Below are positions 23,622 to 31,861 of a stretch of DNA of 64,000 nt, one piece after another. The stretch covers positions 3,534,001 through 3,598,000 of the forward strand of contig NZ_CP109027.1 in NCBI RefSeq assembly GCF_036226885.1, read 5' to 3'. The notes beneath the pieces were generated by a model. The model saw nothing but the letters and a program-made list of their open reading frames with translations, was not told the DNA's origin and ran no database searches. A program made the translations under genes and the position numbers. Source of the stretch: Streptomyces sp. NBC_00663. GTDB lineage: Bacteria; Actinomycetota; Actinomycetes; Streptomycetales; Streptomycetaceae. Positions within the stretch are counted from its first letter, which is position 1. Each line of letters begins with the position of its first letter.

Positions 23622-25141
23622 GACGGGTACTGATGGGCGTCCTCGCCGTCGTCGCCCTGCTGTCGGGCTGTACGGGGACGGCGGAGAAGAAGGACGGGCC
23701 GGCCGAGGGCGCGGTATGGATCCTGGCCTCCAGCGAACTGCGCGACATGGAACCGATCGTCGAACAGGTCGGTGCGGACATCGGCGTCGATGTCCGGCTG
23801 TTCTACACGGGCACCCTCGACGCGGTGGACACGCTCGCCAAGGGGGAGGCGGACCACCATTACCAGGCGGTGTGGCTGTCCTCCAACGACTATCTGCGGC
23901 TGCGTCCCGAGGCGGCCCGGCGCGTGGTGTCGGAGACCGAGGTGATGGCCAGCCCGGTCGCCATCGGCGTCAAGCGGGACACCCTGCGGGAACTGGGCTG
24001 GAAGCCCGACGACGTCACCTGGGCCCAGGTCGCGCGGGCCGTGCGGGACGACGGGCTGACGTACGGCATGACCGACCCGACCGTCTCCAACTCCGGCTTC
24101 TCCACGCTGATCTCCGTCGCCTCGGCGCTGTCCGGGGCACAGTCCGCCCTCACGGACGAGGACGTCACCAAGGCGACCCCGCGGCTGAAGGAGTTCTTCC
24201 AGGGGCAGCAGCTGACCTCGGGATCGTCGGGCTGGCTGGCCTCGGCGTACAAGCGGCGCGGGAACGTCGACGCGCTCATCAACTACGAGTCCGTCCTCAA
24301 GGGCATCCCGGAGCTGACCGTGATCCGCCCCCGCGACGGTGTCGTCACCGCCGACTACCCGCTCTCCACGCTCACCGCCGCCGACGCCACGCAGCGCGAC
24401 GACGTCCGCCGGCTGACCGAGGCCCTGCGCACACCGGAGATCCAGCGCGAGATCACCGAGCGCACCCATCGCCGCCCGGTGGTCCCCTCGGTCGCCCCCG
24501 CGGCCGGCCTCGACACCGACCGACGGCGTGAACTGCCCTTCCCGGGCAGCCGGTCGGTCGCGGACGGGCTGCTCGACTCCTACGACAACGAGCTGCGCCG
24601 GCCGTCCCGGACCGTGTACGTCCTCGACACCTCGGGCTCGATGGAGGGCGACCGGCTGGAGCGGCTGAAGAAGGCGCTCACCGACGTCAGCGCCGACTTC
24701 CGGGGCCGTGAGGAGGTCACGCTGATGCCGTTCGGCTCGCAGGTGAAGGACGTGCGGGGCCTGACCATGGATGCCGACCCCCAGGACGGCATCGAGGACA
24801 TCCGTGAGGACATCCGGGCGCTCACCGCCGAGGGCGACACCGCGATCTACTCCTCGCTGGAGCAGGCGTACGAGCAACTCCGGGGTGAGCGGGACATGTT
24901 CACGTCGATCGTGCTGATGACGGACGGCGAGAACACCAAGGGCAGCACGGCCGCTGAGTTCGAGGGGTTCTACCGCACCCTCAGCCCCACGCAGCGGCAG
25001 ATCCCCGTCTTCCCCATCCTCTTCGGCGACTCCGACCGCTCCGAGCTGGAGCACCTCGCCGACCTGACCGGCGGCCGTCTCTTCGACGCCCAGAAGGGGT
25101 CGCTGGACGGTGCCTTCGAGGAGATCCGTGGCTATCAGTAG
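23618..25141 (+). CDS. Lipoprotein: binding-protein domain fused to VWA domain
   Basis: 507 residues. Lipoprotein signal with lipobox LLSGC at residues 15-19. Residues ~30-290 resemble an extracellular solute-binding fold like the first gene of the operon (AVWILASSELRDMEPIVEQV, DPTVSNSGFSTLISVASALS). Residues ~330-500 are a von Willebrand A domain with a complete MIDAS start, Asp337 in VLDTSGSMEG, and LMTDGEN later. VWA domains bind partners through a metal ion. A secreted binding domain plus VWA next to TelA suggests an envelope stress or metal/oxyanion sensing complex; this is inference. Confidence 0.88.
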   Translation: MRRVLMGVLAVVALLSGCTGTAEKKDGPAEGAVWILASSELRDMEPIVEQVGADIGVDVRLFYTGTLDAVDTLAKGEADHHYQAVWLSSNDYLRLRPEAARRVVSETEVMASPVAIGVKRDTLRELGWKPDDVTWAQVARAVRDDGLTYGMTDPTVSNSGFSTLISVASALSGAQSALTDEDVTKATPRLKEFFQGQQLTSGSSGWLASAYKRRGNVDALINYESVLKGIPELTVIRPRDGVVTADYPLSTLTAADATQRDDVRRLTEALRTPEIQREITERTHRRPVVPSVAPAAGLDTDRRRELPFPGSRSVADGLLDSYDNELRRPSRTVYVLDTSGSMEGDRLERLKKALTDVSADFRGREEVTLMPFGSQVKDVRGLTMDADPQDGIEDIREDIRALTAEGDTAIYSSLEQAYEQLRGERDMFTSIVLMTDGENTKGSTAAEFEGFYRTLSPTQRQIPVFPILFGDSDRSELEHLADLTGGRLFDAQKGSLDGAFEEIRGYQ

Positions 25142-25727
25142 ATATCTGGAGTCCCGCAAGAACATCGCGGGCAGCGCCTGCGGGCTCGTGGGGGTCGGGC
25201 TCACGCTCGCGGGGGTGGCGGGAGCGTACTGGCCGGTGGTCGTGGCGGGGCTGTACGGCGCCGGCGCGCTGGTCGCCCCGCCGGAGCGGCCCGCGCTGCC
25301 GGACTTCCCCGACCCGTCGGCCCAGCTGGACGCCCTGCGGGACGACTTCGGGAAGCTGTGCGCCTACCTCGCACAGGTCGAGCTGCCCCCGGCCGCCGCG
25401 GGCCGCCTCACCGAGCTGACCGACCTGCTGACGGCGTTGCTGGACCCCGGCTGGGCCACCGAACTCCTGTCCCAGGACCCGGAGGGCGTGCACACGCTCG
25501 CACGGGCCGTACGGCAGGACGTTCCCGAGGCCGTCGACACCTTCGTGCGCACCAGGTGGTGGACCCGCCTCGCGCCGGGCCAGGAAGCCCCGGAACGCCA
25601 TCTGGAACGGCAGTTGGCGCTGCTCCAGGAGGAGGCGGAGCGGCTGGCGGCCGCGCTGCGGGAGACGGAGGCCCGGCGGCAGCAGTCGCACACGCGGTAT
25701 CTGGAGGACCGGGGCCGGGCCAACTGA
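25128..25727 (+). CDS. Small membrane protein with coiled-coil tail
   Basis: 199 residues from GTG 25128, which lies 14 bases inside the VWA gene and has GAGGAG 8 bases upstream. Two closely spaced hydrophobic segments at residues ~15-50 (GSACGLVGVGLTLAGVAGA, YWPVVVAGLYGAGALVA), then a helical cytoplasmic part ending in a predicted coiled coil (LERQLALLQEEAERLAAALR). No family recognised. Last gene of the TelA operon; it may be the membrane hub linking TelA to the outer lipoprotein. Confidence 0.75.
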   Translation: MAISRYLESRKNIAGSACGLVGVGLTLAGVAGAYWPVVVAGLYGAGALVAPPERPALPDFPDPSAQLDALRDDFGKLCAYLAQVELPPAAAGRLTELTDLLTALLDPGWATELLSQDPEGVHTLARAVRQDVPEAVDTFVRTRWWTRLAPGQEAPERHLERQLALLQEEAERLAAALRETEARRQQSHTRYLEDRGRAN

Positions 25728-25912
25728 CCCCACCCCGAAGAAAGACGAAGGCCTGGCGTCGCGTTCCCGTCGGGGCGGACGGGGACGCGACGCCAGGCCG
25801 TAGCCCGGTACGCCGTTGTACAGGGCCTCGTCGGCTGTCACCGCGGTCGGCCGTGACGATACTGCTGGTCAGGGCACGATCGGAGCCGACCGCGGCGGTC
25901 TGTACGGGGACT

Positions 25913-27736
25913 TCAGCCCAGGCGCTGCACCAGCGCCCGGTACTCGTCCCACAGTTCCTTCGGCGTGTGGTCACCGAAGGTGTTGAGGTGCTCGGGGATC
26001 AGCGCGGCCTCCTCGCGCCAGACCTCCTTGTCCACGGTGAGGAGGAAGTCGAGGTCGGCGTCGGCCAGTTCGAGGCCGGCCGTGTCGAGGGCCTCCCTCG
26101 TCGGCAGGATGCCGATCGGGGTCTCCACACCCTCCGCCTTGCCGTCGAGACGCTCGACGATCCACTTCAGGACACGGCTGTTCTCGCCGAACCCGGGCCA
26201 GACGAACTTGCCCTGGTCGTTCTTGCGGAACCAGTTGACGTAATAGATCTTGGGGAGCTTCGCGGCGTCCTTGTCCTTGGCGACATCGACCCAGTGGCCC
26301 ATGTAGTCGCCCATGTTGTAGCCGCAGAACGGCAGCATGGCGAAGGGGTCGCGGCGCAGCTCGCCGACCTTGCCCTCGGCGGCGGCGGTCTTCTCGGAGG
26401 CCACGTTGGCGCCGAGGAAGACGCCGTGGTTCCAGTCGAAGGACTCCGTCACCAGCGGCACCGCGGAGGCGCGGCGGCCACCGAAGAGGATCGCCGAGAT
26501 CGGCACGCCCTTGGGGTCCTCCCACTCGGGCGCGATGATCGGGCACTGCGAGGCGGGGACGGTGAAGCGGGCGTTGGGGTGGGCGGCCGGGGTCTCCGAG
26601 GCGGGAGTCCAGTCGTTGCCCTTCCAGTCGGTGAGGTGGGCCGGGGTCTCCTCCGTCATGCCCTCCCACCAGATGTCGTTGTCGTCGGTCAACGCCACGT
26701 TGGTGAAGACGGAGTTGCCCCACAGGGTCTTCATCGCGTTGGCGTTGGTGTGCTCACCGGTGCCGGGCGCGACGCCGAAGAAGCCGGCCTCGGGGTTGAT
26801 GGCGTAGAGGCGGCCGTCCTCACCGAAGCGCATCCAGGCGATGTCGTCGCCGATCGTCTCGACCGTCCAGCCGGAGATCGTGGGCTCCAGCATGGCGAGG
26901 TTGGTCTTGCCGCAGGCGGAGGGGAAGGCGGCGGCGACGTACTTCGACTCGCCCTGCGGGGGCGTCAGTTTGAGGATCAGCATGTGCTCGGCCAGCCAGC
27001 CCTCGTCGCGTGCCATGACGGAGGCGATGCGCAGGGCGTAGCACTTCTTGCCGAGCAGGGCGTTGCCGCCGTAGCCGGAGCCGTAGGACCAGATCTCGCG
27101 GCTCTCGGGGAAGTGCGAGATGTACTTGGTGCTGTTGCACGGCCAGGGGACGTCCGCCTCGCCCTCCGCGAGGGGCGCGCCGAGGGTGTGCACGGCCTTC
27201 ACGAAGAAGCCGTCGGTGCCGAGCTCGTCCAGGACCGGCTGTCCCATGCGGGTCATGGTGCGCATGGAGACCGCGACATACGCCGAGTCGGTGATCTCGA
27301 CGCCGATCGCGGAGAGGTCCGAGCCGAGGGGGCCCATGCAGAACGGGACGACGTACATCGTCCGGCCCTTCATGGAGCCGCGGAAGACGCCCTTCTCGCC
27401 GGCGAAGATCTCCCGCATCTCGGCGGGGGCCTTCCAGTGGTTGGTCGGGCCCGCGTCCTCCTCCTTCTCGGAGCAGATGAAGGTGCGGTCCTCGACGCGC
27501 GCGACGTCGGTCGGGTCGGAGGCCGCGTAGTAGGAGTTGGGGCGCTTGATCGGGTCGAGCCTCTTGAAGGTGCCCTTCGCCACGAGCTCCTCGCTCAGGC
27601 GCTCGTACTCCGCCTCGGATCCGTCACACCAGACCACGTTGTCCGGCTGGGTCAGTTCGGCGATCTCGTTCACCCACGAGATCAGTTCCTTGTGCTGGGT
27701 GGGGATGACGGGGGGAGCCGCGATGTCGCGCGCCAC
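25913..27736 (-). CDS. pckG: Phosphoenolpyruvate carboxykinase (GTP)
   Basis: 607 residues, the GTP-dependent class length. GTG 27736 is chosen because AAGGAG lies 5 bases upstream; a longer frame lacks one. Key motifs: [26 protein letters not shown] (P-loop kinase-1a with the reactive Cys), IGDDIAWM (metal-binding DD), FGGRR, and [10 protein letters not shown]. It decarboxylates and phosphorylates oxaloacetate to PEP for gluconeogenesis or anaplerosis. It stands alone, divergent from the hemolysin III gene, and ends 185 bp from the convergent TelA operon. Confidence 0.97.
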   Translation of the reverse strand: MARDIAAPPVIPTQHKELISWVNEIAELTQPDNVVWCDGSEAEYERLSEELVAKGTFKRLDPIKRPNSYYAASDPTDVARVEDRTFICSEKEEDAGPTNHWKAPAEMREIFAGEKGVFRGSMKGRTMYVVPFCMGPLGSDLSAIGVEITDSAYVAVSMRTMTRMGQPVLDELGTDGFFVKAVHTLGAPLAEGEADVPWPCNSTKYISHFPESREIWSYGSGYGGNALLGKKCYALRIASVMARDEGWLAEHMLILKLTPPQGESKYVAAAFPSACGKTNLAMLEPTISGWTVETIGDDIAWMRFGEDGRLYAINPEAGFFGVAPGTGEHTNANAMKTLWGNSVFTNVALTDDNDIWWEGMTEETPAHLTDWKGNDWTPASETPAAHPNARFTVPASQCPIIAPEWEDPKGVPISAILFGGRRASAVPLVTESFDWNHGVFLGANVASEKTAAAEGKVGELRRDPFAMLPFCGYNMGDYMGHWVDVAKDKDAAKLPKIYYVNWFRKNDQGKFVWPGFGENSRVLKWIVERLDGKAEGVETPIGILPTREALDTAGLELADADLDFLLTVDKEVWREEAALIPEHLNTFGDHTPKELWDEYRALVQRLG

Positions 27737-28069
27737 GATTGCTCCTTGATGAGGGATTTTTTGTTTGGAGGCCCCGTGGGGGCTGCGACCCGGATGCTTC
27801 TCGGTGGAGACCTTGGCGCTCATCCGGTGCCGACCGCACTCATTTGATCATCCGACGCTACCGCCCATCTGTCCAGAGGGCATCACAGGTGAGCGGAGTG
27901 AGGATTGCCACGTGACGCGCTGTTGCCGGAGCGCTTCTTTGCGTGCACGTTGGGTTCACTTGGGAGTTCTTTGCCAAGGCCTCCGGCGCGTCAACTGCCG
28001 TGAGATGATGGCCACTCCCGGCCGGTTATCAGCTCTTCCTCATCCGCGACTTACGGGTCCGTAGGTACG
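27737..28069. other. Divergent intergenic region between pckG and the hemolysin III gene
   Basis: 333 bp without a convincing gene. It must hold the pckG promoter (minus) and the downstream gene's promoter (plus). An A/T tract (27755-27767) sits just upstream of the pckG ribosome site. No strong operator dyad was seen. Confidence 0.5.
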
Positions 28070-28792
28070 ATGCGGAACATGACTGCGTCCGCCTCCGACG
28101 CGCCCCTGGACCCCTCGGCCGCCGGCCGCGGTCCTGTAGCGCACTCCCTGTCGCAAGAGATCAAGCCGAAGCTCAGGGGCTGGCTGCATCTCGGCATGTT
28201 CCCGGCCGTACTCATCGCGGGCCTGGTGCTCACCGCGCTCGCGGACTCGACCCGGGGCCGGGTCGCCTGCGGGATCTTCGCCCTGACCGCCTGCCTGCTG
28301 TTCGGCGTCAGCGCCCTCTACCACCGGGGCAACTGGAGCCCGCGCATGGACGGCGTCCTGCGCAGACTCGATCACGCCAACATCTTCCTGATCATCGCGG
28401 GCACCTACACCCCGCTGACCTTGCTGCTCCTGCCCGGAAGCAAGGGGCAGTGGCTGCTCTGGGGCATCTGGGGCGCCGCGCTGGCCGGAATCGCCTTCCG
28501 GGTCTTCTGGGTCGGCGCCCCGCGCTGGCTGTACACCCCGTGCTACATCGCGATGGGCTGGGCGGCGGTCTTCTTCCTGCCCGACTTCATGCGCACCGGC
28601 GGCATCGCGGTACTGGTCCTGGTGATCGTCGGCGGGCTGCTCTACAGCGCGGGCGGTGTCATCTACGGCATCAAGCGTCCCAACCCGTCACCGCGCTTCT
28701 TCGGCTTCCACGAGGTCTTCCACTCGTTGACGCTGGCGGCGTTCGTCGTCCACTACGTGGGGATCTCGATGGTGGCGTACCAGCACGGGTAA
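28070..28792 (+). CDS. Hemolysin III family (PAQR-type) membrane protein
   Basis: 240 residues from ATG 28070; an in-frame ATG at 28079 is equally possible. Seven hydrophobic segments. Family signatures: KLRGWLHLGMFPAVLIAG, FGVSALYHRGNW (with the SALYH motif), RRLDHANIFLIIAGTYTPLTL and the C-terminal GFHEVFHSLTLAAFVVHY, which carry the conserved His/Asp metal site of PAQR hydrolase-like proteins (TrhA/YqfA). Despite the name, bacterial members act in membrane lipid homeostasis. A strong terminator follows, so it is monocistronic. Confidence 0.92.
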   Translation: MRNMTASASDAPLDPSAAGRGPVAHSLSQEIKPKLRGWLHLGMFPAVLIAGLVLTALADSTRGRVACGIFALTACLLFGVSALYHRGNWSPRMDGVLRRLDHANIFLIIAGTYTPLTLLLLPGSKGQWLLWGIWGAALAGIAFRVFWVGAPRWLYTPCYIAMGWAAVFFLPDFMRTGGIAVLVLVIVGGLLYSAGGVIYGIKRPNPSPRFFGFHEVFHSLTLAAFVVHYVGISMVAYQHG

Positions 28793-28814
28793 CACCCCCT
28801 CCCGCACTTCTCCG

Positions 28815-28846
28815 AGGGCCACGGCTTGCGAGCCGTGGCCCTTTTT
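28815..28846 (+). terminator. Rho-independent terminator
   Basis: Perfect 12-bp stem AGGGCCACGGCT / AGCCGTGGCCCT with TGCG loop, followed by a T-run, 23 bp after the hemolysin III stop codon. The best terminator in the window. Confidence 0.93.
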
Positions 28847-28879
28847 GCATGCCTCCCCGATTTCGAGAGTACATCTTGA

Positions 28880-28912
28880 TTGACAGTCACCATATTTTGA
28901 GAGTTACTCTCA
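28880..28912 (+). promoter_or_regulatory. Promoter with TetR-type operator for the MFS gene
   Basis: TTGACA (28880-28885) is a perfect -35 hexamer; about 17-18 bp later GTTACT/TTACTC serves as -10. A perfect dyad TGAGAGT-T-ACTCTCA (28898-28912) covers the -10 region and ends 4 bp before the ATG at 28917. Bound repressor would block polymerase. Transcription would begin at or next to the start codon, so the mRNA is probably leaderless. The TetR gene at 30458 is the natural repressor. Confidence 0.7.
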
Positions 28913-28916
28913 TTTC

Positions 28917-30455
28917 ATGGAAACCTTCACTCCGGACCCCCGTCGCTGGTGGGCGCTCGGCGCCCTGGTCGCGAGCATGCTGACCCTCGGCTTCGACATG
29001 ACGATCCTCAACGTGGCGCTGCCGACCATGGCCGCCGACCTCGGCGCGACCACCGGCGAACAGCAGTGGATGGCGGACGCGTACGTGGTCGTCTTCGCGG
29101 CGCTGATGCTGCCCGCCGGACTCCTCGGCGACCGGTTCGGACGGCGCCGGATGCTGGTCGTGGGCCTCGGCATCTTCCTCGCCGCCTCCCTGGTGGGCGC
29201 GCTGGCCGCGGATGTGAACTGGGTCGTCGCCGCCCGTGCCCTCATGGGCGTCGGCGGCGCCCTCGTCACCCCGCTCGCGCTCTCCGTGCTGCCCTCGCTG
29301 TTCGCCCCCGACGAGCGCGCCAAGGCCATCGGCATCATCTCCGCCGCCAGCGCGCTCGGCCTGCCACTCGGCCCGATCATGGGCGGCTGGCTGCTGAACC
29401 ACTTCTGGTGGGGCTCGGTCTTCCTGGTCAACGTCCCGATGGCCGCGCTCGGCATAGCCGCCTGCGTCCTGCTGCTCCCGGAGACCCGCGACCCCGCCTC
29501 CCCCAAGGTCGACACCGTCTCCACCGCGCTCACCGCGACCGGTCTCGGCGCCCTGATCTACGCGATCATCGAGGCCCCCAGCCGGGGCTGGACCGACGCG
29601 TTGGTCCTCGGCATGCTCGCGGGAGCAGTCCTCCTGCTGACCGCCCTGGTCCTGCGGGAGCGCAGGCAGCCGCGCCCCATGCTCGACATGACCCTGCTCG
29701 CCCACCGCGGGTTCCTCTTCAACACCCTCGCCGCGACCCTGGTCATGTTCGTCCTGTCCGGCCTGCTGTTCGTCCTGCCGCCCTACCTCCAGGCGGTTCT
29801 CGGCAACGACGCCCTCGGCACCGGCGTACGGCTGCTGCCGATGATGGGCGGCCTGCTCGTCGCCACCCGCCTCGCCCCACAGGTCGTCACCCGCTTCGGC
29901 GCCCGGGCCACGGTCAGCGCCGGTCTGGTGGTGCTGGCGTTCGCCGCCTTCCTCGGCAGCCGTACGACGACCGATTCCGGCTACGGCTTCACCGCGCTGT
30001 GGCTCTCGGTCACCGGCCTCGGCTTCGGCCTCTCCCTCATCCCCGCCATGAACGGCGCCCTCGGCACGCTGCCCCGCGACCGCGCCGGCAGCGGCTCCGG
30101 CCTCCTGACGACCCTGCGCCAGGTCGGCGGCGCGATCGGCATCGCCCTGCTCGGCAGCCTGCTCGCCGGCATCTTCCGGGACCGGCTGGACGTCACCGGT
30201 CTGCCCCCGCAGGCCGCCGACACCGCCGGGGACTCGGTGATCGCGGCGCACCTGGTCGCCCAGCGGACCGGCTCCGGCGACCTGCTGGCCTCCGCGAACA
30301 GCGCCTACGTCCACGGCATGGGCGTCGTCCTGCTGGTCTGCGGCGCCGCCGCCCTCGTAGCGGCACTGCTGGCGGCGGCCTTCCTGCCGGGAACGCGGCG
30401 GCCCGACGAGGCCGCGGGCACCCCGGACATGGCTCCCGAGCCGGCCGATGCCTGA
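28917..30455 (+). CDS. MFS drug exporter, DHA2 (14-TM) family
   Basis: 512 residues with 14 predicted membrane helices. DHA2/EmrB-type motifs: LGFDMTILNVALPTMAADLG (motif D1-like), WMADAYVVVFAALMLPAGLL, GDRFGRRRMLVVGL (motif A), and GPIMGGWLLNHFWWGSVFLV (motif C). These proteins export hydrophobic compounds using the proton gradient. The ATG sits right behind the TetR operator and no ribosome site precedes it, consistent with a leaderless transcript. The regulator gene follows directly, so the pair is a self-contained drug-inducible efflux unit. Confidence 0.93.
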   Translation: METFTPDPRRWWALGALVASMLTLGFDMTILNVALPTMAADLGATTGEQQWMADAYVVVFAALMLPAGLLGDRFGRRRMLVVGLGIFLAASLVGALAADVNWVVAARALMGVGGALVTPLALSVLPSLFAPDERAKAIGIISAASALGLPLGPIMGGWLLNHFWWGSVFLVNVPMAALGIAACVLLLPETRDPASPKVDTVSTALTATGLGALIYAIIEAPSRGWTDALVLGMLAGAVLLLTALVLRERRQPRPMLDMTLLAHRGFLFNTLAATLVMFVLSGLLFVLPPYLQAVLGNDALGTGVRLLPMMGGLLVATRLAPQVVTRFGARATVSAGLVVLAFAAFLGSRTTTDSGYGFTALWLSVTGLGFGLSLIPAMNGALGTLPRDRAGSGSGLLTTLRQVGGAIGIALLGSLLAGIFRDRLDVTGLPPQAADTAGDSVIAAHLVAQRTGSGDLLASANSAYVHGMGVVLLVCGAAALVAALLAAAFLPGTRRPDEAAGTPDMAPEPADA

Positions 30456-30457
30456 CA

Positions 30458-31096
30458 ATGGCAGCCATGACACCCGCACGAACCTCTCCGCCCACGGACG
30501 CCCCCCAACTGGGACTCCGTGAGCGGAAGAAGATCAAGACCCGGACGGCGATCCGCGACGCGACGTACGCCCTCATCGAGGAGCAGGGCTACGACGCCAC
30601 CACGATCGAGCAGATCGCCGACCGCGCCGAGGTGTCGCCGTCCACGGTCTTCCGCTACTTCCCCACCAAGGAGGACATCGTCCTCACGGACGAGCACGAC
30701 GCGCTCATCCTGGAGGAACTGAAGGCCCGGCCGAAGGACGAGCCCTGGGCGGACTCGGTACGGCACATCATGCACAAGGCCGTCCGCCTCGGTCACGACC
30801 GGGAACCGGAGATCACCCGGATCCGCGCGCACCTGATGGTCCAGGTCCCGGCCGTGCGCGCCCGCATGATGGAGAGCATGTCGGTCGCCTCCCACATGCT
30901 CGCCGAGGGCATCGCGGAACGCACCGGCCGCGAGGTGGACAGCCTGGAGGTACGGGTCTACACGATGTCCGTGGTCGCCGGACTCGCGGAGATCTCCCGG
31001 TACTGGGCGGAGAACGACTTCCGGGACGACCTCGCCGACCTCCTCGACCGGGCGATGGACGTCCTCGAACACGGCCTCCGCACGAAAAACACCTGA
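30458..31096 (+). CDS. TetR-family repressor
   Basis: 212 residues from ATG 30458; ATG 30467 is also possible and neither has a clear ribosome site. N-terminal DNA-binding domain: RTAIRDATYALIEEQGYDAT, TIEQIADRAEVSPSTVFRYF, PTKEDIVL, the canonical TetR helix-turn-helix. C-terminal ligand-binding helices include IRAHLMVQVPAVRARMM. It starts just after the MFS exporter and is probably co-transcribed and autorepressed through the operator at 28898-28912. Confidence 0.93.
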   Translation: MAAMTPARTSPPTDAPQLGLRERKKIKTRTAIRDATYALIEEQGYDATTIEQIADRAEVSPSTVFRYFPTKEDIVLTDEHDALILEELKARPKDEPWADSVRHIMHKAVRLGHDREPEITRIRAHLMVQVPAVRARMMESMSVASHMLAEGIAERTGREVDSLEVRVYTMSVVAGLAEISRYWAENDFRDDLADLLDRAMDVLEHGLRTKNT

Positions 31097-31129
31097 GGTC
31101 CGGGCCCCCGCCCATGACATCCTGACCAG

Positions 31130-31861
31130 GTGAACGGACCGGAGATCCACCTCGAAGTCGCCCCCGAACTGGCCTTGTTCGTCCCGCACGGACGCCGGTC
31201 CGGAGCCACCCCGGTGACCACCGACGGCGTCTCCACCCTCGGCCATGTCGTCGAGTCCCTCGGCGTCCCGCTGCCCGAGGCCGGGTCGCTGGTGGTCAAC
31301 GGCCTGGAGGTACCCACCTCGTACGTCCCCGTGGCGGGCGACCAGGTGGAGGTACGGCCCGTCGCCCGGCCCCAGCGGGTCCCCGGCGCCCCGCTCCGCT
31401 TCCTCCTCGACGTCCACCTCGGCACCCTCGCCCGCCGGCTGCGGCTGCTCGGCGTGGACACGGCGTACGAGTCGACGGACCTCGGCGACCCGGCCCTCGC
31501 CGCGCTCTCCGCCGCCGAGCGACGCGTCATGCTCAGCCGCGACCGGGGCCTGCTGCGACGCCGCGAGCTGTGGGCCGGCGCCTATGTCTACAGCACCCGC
31601 CCCGAGGAGCAGCTCCACGACATCCTCGACCGCTTCCGCCCCGAGCTGCGCCCCTGGACCCGCTGCACCGCCTGCAACGGCCTGCTCAAGGAGGCCACCA
31701 AGGACGAGGTCGCGGACCAGCTGGCCAGCGGGACGCACCGGTCGTACGACGTCTTCGCGCAGTGCGCGGAGTGCGGGCGGGCGTACTGGAAGGGCGCGCA
31801 CCACGACCAGCTGGAGGCCATCGTGGAGCGCGCCCTGACCGACTTCCCTAGCCCTTCCTGA
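31130..31861 (+). CDS. Mut7-C RNase domain protein with ubiquitin-like N-terminus
   Basis: 243 residues from GTG 31130. Residues 1-80 fit a Mut7-C-associated ubiquitin/ThiS-like fold (VNGLEVPTSYVPVAGDQVEV). Residues ~85-240 are the Mut7-C domain: RFLLDVHLGTLARRLRLLGV, MLSRDRGLLRR (PIN-like acidic site), then a zinc ribbon RCTACNG...CAECGRAYW. The family is a predicted PIN-fold ribonuclease; the RNA target is unknown. Its 3' end overlaps the convergent copper oxidase gene by 14 bp. Confidence 0.88.
   Translation: MNGPEIHLEVAPELALFVPHGRRSGATPVTTDGVSTLGHVVESLGVPLPEAGSLVVNGLEVPTSYVPVAGDQVEVRPVARPQRVPGAPLRFLLDVHLGTLARRLRLLGVDTAYESTDLGDPALAALSAAERRVMLSRDRGLLRRRELWAGAYVYSTRPEEQLHDILDRFRPELRPWTRCTACNGLLKEATKDEVADQLASGTHRSYDVFAQCAECGRAYWKGAHHDQLEAIVERALTDFPSPS

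Noticed and set aside
27959..27978. CTTGG/CCAAG inverted repeat in the pckG upstream region
   Set aside because: Only 5 bp per arm with a 10-base spacer; too weak to call an operator.
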